NCBI GenBank assembly: GCA_001953115.1
Contig: LSSL01006029.1
Location: 1-11,637 of the forward strand
Direction of reading: 5' to 3'
DNA length: 11,637 bases
DNA from: Smittium mucronatum
Taxonomy: Eukaryota; Kickxellomycota; Harpellomycetes; Harpellales; Legeriomycetaceae
Shown here piece by piece: positions 10,861-11,637 of this stretch; position 1 is the first letter of the stretch, and each line of letters opens with the position of its first letter. The notes below the pieces were generated by a model. That model did no database searches. It saw only the letters and a list, made by a program, of their open reading frames with translations, and was not told where the DNA came from. The position numbers and the translations under genes were made by a program.

Positions 10861-11281
10861 TGGAAAAAACTTCCTACTTTTATTTATGGAACTGTTTTTT
10901 TTGCAATACAATCGAATTTCAATTTATAATCGATTTCATTCGAAAAAAAAATAGGGGAATTGTTTTTATTGCAATAAACATAAACATTTCTTTTTGAATT
11001 TAGCAAATTATATAAACTGCACTTGAATGGCATTTGCGGGCTGAAAATGTTTCCGAATTGCTGATTTGCGTATTTTGAATTCTTGCCAAGATTATTTTTT
11101 CTAAAGCGAAATAAATACTGTACTGTCTCAACCTATGCTTGCGAGTAGGCACATACATTCCCGGCTTCTCAGGCATCAATTTTTCGGGTTTGGGAATAAA
11201 ATGGTAAAATACTAAACTTTAAAAAAAAACCAACCCCATCCCCTTTTGATCTATCATGTGCCTATGGCTTCTATTCAATAA
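10861..11281. other. Higher-G+C segment without a gene
   Basis: G+C rises to about 32% over 10861-11637, and this first part holds no convincing coding frame. The best small frame reads about 20 sense codons (11015-11074) before TGA. Visible items are two similar pieces around TTGCAATA (near 10910 and 10969), a repeated ATTTGCG (11032 and 11064), a small CCTA/TAGG hairpin near 11132-11149 and a C-rich stretch at 11230-11243 whose - strand reads as closely spaced G runs. It could be the leader, intron or promoter region of whatever lies to the right. Confidence 0.5.
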
Positions 11282-11288
11282 AGCCATA
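11263..11288. other. 8-bp perfect hairpin just before the open frame
   Basis: The arms TATGGCTT (11263-11270) and AAGCCATA (11281-11288) are perfect complements around the loop CTATTCAATA. Three of eight pairs are G-C, unusual for hairpins in this window. The right arm overlaps the first codons of the stop-free frame that begins at 11282, and no T run follows on either strand, so it is not a typical intrinsic terminator. It could be an operator or RNA leader structure, or chance. Confidence 0.5.
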
Positions 11289-11548
11289 AGAGTATTTTGC
11301 AGTTATATATAAAAAAAATTCGAATTTATCTCCACTCAAAGAAAAGTGGCATAAATGACGACCGTGAATGGCGGTATAATTTAGATAATAGGGATGGAGG
11401 CAAGATAAAGCATGAGTGTCTTTTTTTAAACTTTGATGCTCAGCAAACTTTCCCAAAAGAAAAGCGTTCTGCTATACTAGAGATTGAGAAATTGGGGTTT
11501 GAAGTCAAATGTCAGAAGAGATGGAAATTTGCAATATTTCAGATGTAA
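11282..11548 (+). CDS. Unidentified 88-codon open frame, possibly an exon or gene fragment
   Basis: I do not recognise this protein and assign no function. The frame is stop-free from 11282 (after TAA at 11279) to TAA at 11546-11548. It has no in-frame ATG except the last codon. The only bacterial-type start is TTG at 11297, giving 83 residues with at best a weak upstream AAGAG. TTTTGCAG (11295-11302) would suit a eukaryotic splice acceptor, making this a last exon starting at 11303. The product would be soluble and charged, with a Lys/Arg-rich start (LYIKKIRIY), an acidic patch (GINDDREWRY) and the end EIEKLGFEVKCQKRWKFAIF; I see no signal peptide or membrane segment. Evidence for coding: G+C is about 34% against about 20% for most of the window, third positions are often G or C, and about 59% of first positions are purines. 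Both Trp codons are TGG. AATAAA lies 2 nt after the stop. A chance open frame or a gene remnant remains possible. Confidence 0.35.
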   Translation, partial: SHKSILQLYIKKIRIYLHSKKSGINDDREWRYNLDNRDGGKIKHECLFLNFDAQQTFPKEKRSAILEIEKLGFEVKCQKRWKFAIFQM

Positions 11549-11550
11549 AT

Positions 11551-11574
11551 AATAAAGTCACGGGACTGAAAAAA
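11551..11574 (+). other. Possible poly(A) site after the open frame
   Basis: AATAAA (11551-11556) starts 2 nt after the stop of the open frame and is followed, after 12 nt, by A6 (11569-11574). In a eukaryote this would be a plausible 3' end with a very short 3' UTR, or the end of a retrocopied transcript. AATAAA is frequent by chance in AT-rich DNA, so this is weak evidence on its own. The 12-nt gap contains AGTC-ACGG-GACT, a 4-bp stem. Confidence 0.2.
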
Positions 11575-11590
11575 CCCCCACCAAATTGTC

Positions 11591-11625
11591 TTTTTTTTTT
11601 TTTTTTTGTATCACGGAATTTTATT
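11591..11625 (-). other. AATAAA then A17 on the - strand (poly-A tail-like)
   Basis: On the + strand this is T17 (11591-11607) with TTTATT at 11620-11625. Read on the - strand it is AATAAA, 12 nt, then A17, the arrangement of a polyadenylated mRNA 3' end copied into DNA. The body of such a retrocopy would lie to the right, outside the window. TCACGG occurs on both sides of the T run (11558-11563 and 11611-11616). T17 alone may simply be a slippage tract, so the retrocopy reading is inference. Confidence 0.25.
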
Positions 11626-11637
11626 GTAAGATAGCGT

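Noticed and set aside
11122..11132. ACTGTCTCAAC, matching a word of the 23S rRNA domain V
   Set aside because: The bases on either side do not follow the rRNA; the conserved GAGACTC continuation is missing, so this is a chance 11-mer.
11271..11456. 61-codon frame on the - strand, opposite the 88-codon + strand frame
   Set aside because: It starts at TTG, lies fully antisense to a longer frame with better coding composition, and its protein shows no recognisable motif. It is most likely a shadow.

Overview
This 11.6 kb window is almost entirely AT-rich DNA with no recognisable gene. By hand count it holds about 1,263 G and 1,130 C, or 20.6% G+C. Positions 1-9180 are about 19% G+C, 9181-10860 about 22%, and 10861-11637 about 32%. 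I found no rRNA, tRNA, CRISPR array, insertion sequence or recognisable protein family. Only one sense-looking reading frame stands out (11282-11548, + strand), and I cannot name it.

Organism: it cannot be assigned from the sequence. Two explanations fit. One is intergenic DNA of a very AT-rich eukaryote (for example some protists, nematodes, anaerobic fungi or insects) or of an organelle. The other is eroded DNA of an AT-biased bacterial endosymbiont. CpG is not depleted in the two 1 kb stretches I counted (11 seen against about 8.5 expected in 1-1020; 11 against about 10 in 7141-8160), which argues against heavily CpG-methylated vertebrate or plant nuclear DNA. Long A or T runs, short microsatellites and AATAAA motifs followed by A runs at the right end lean slightly to a eukaryote, but AATAAA is common by chance at this composition.

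Layout: 1-9240 is gene-free AT-rich sequence with scattered low-complexity tracts: A15 at 782, (TTTA)6 at 1930, (ATT)10 at 4014, an inverted-repeat cluster at 5624-5679 and (AGTGTATT)3 at 5980. G/C strand bias in this part alternates in blocks of a few hundred bases. From about 9240 to 10860 the + strand becomes strongly G-rich over C (254 G against 114 C over 9181-10860), with a two-part hairpin at 9853-9899, a T14/A9 palindrome at 10544 and an isolated G/C-rich 15-mer at 10734. After about 10860 G+C rises to about 32%. This end holds the 88-codon open frame, an 8-bp hairpin just before it, and T17 at 11591, which on the - strand reads as AATAAA, 12 nt, then A17. The right end therefore looks like the edge of a different, more gene-like compartment that continues beyond the window.

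No genes can be shown to work together here, and I see no clear sign of an undescribed system. The most useful leads are the open frame and composition step at the right end, and the patterned strand skew across the apparent desert.
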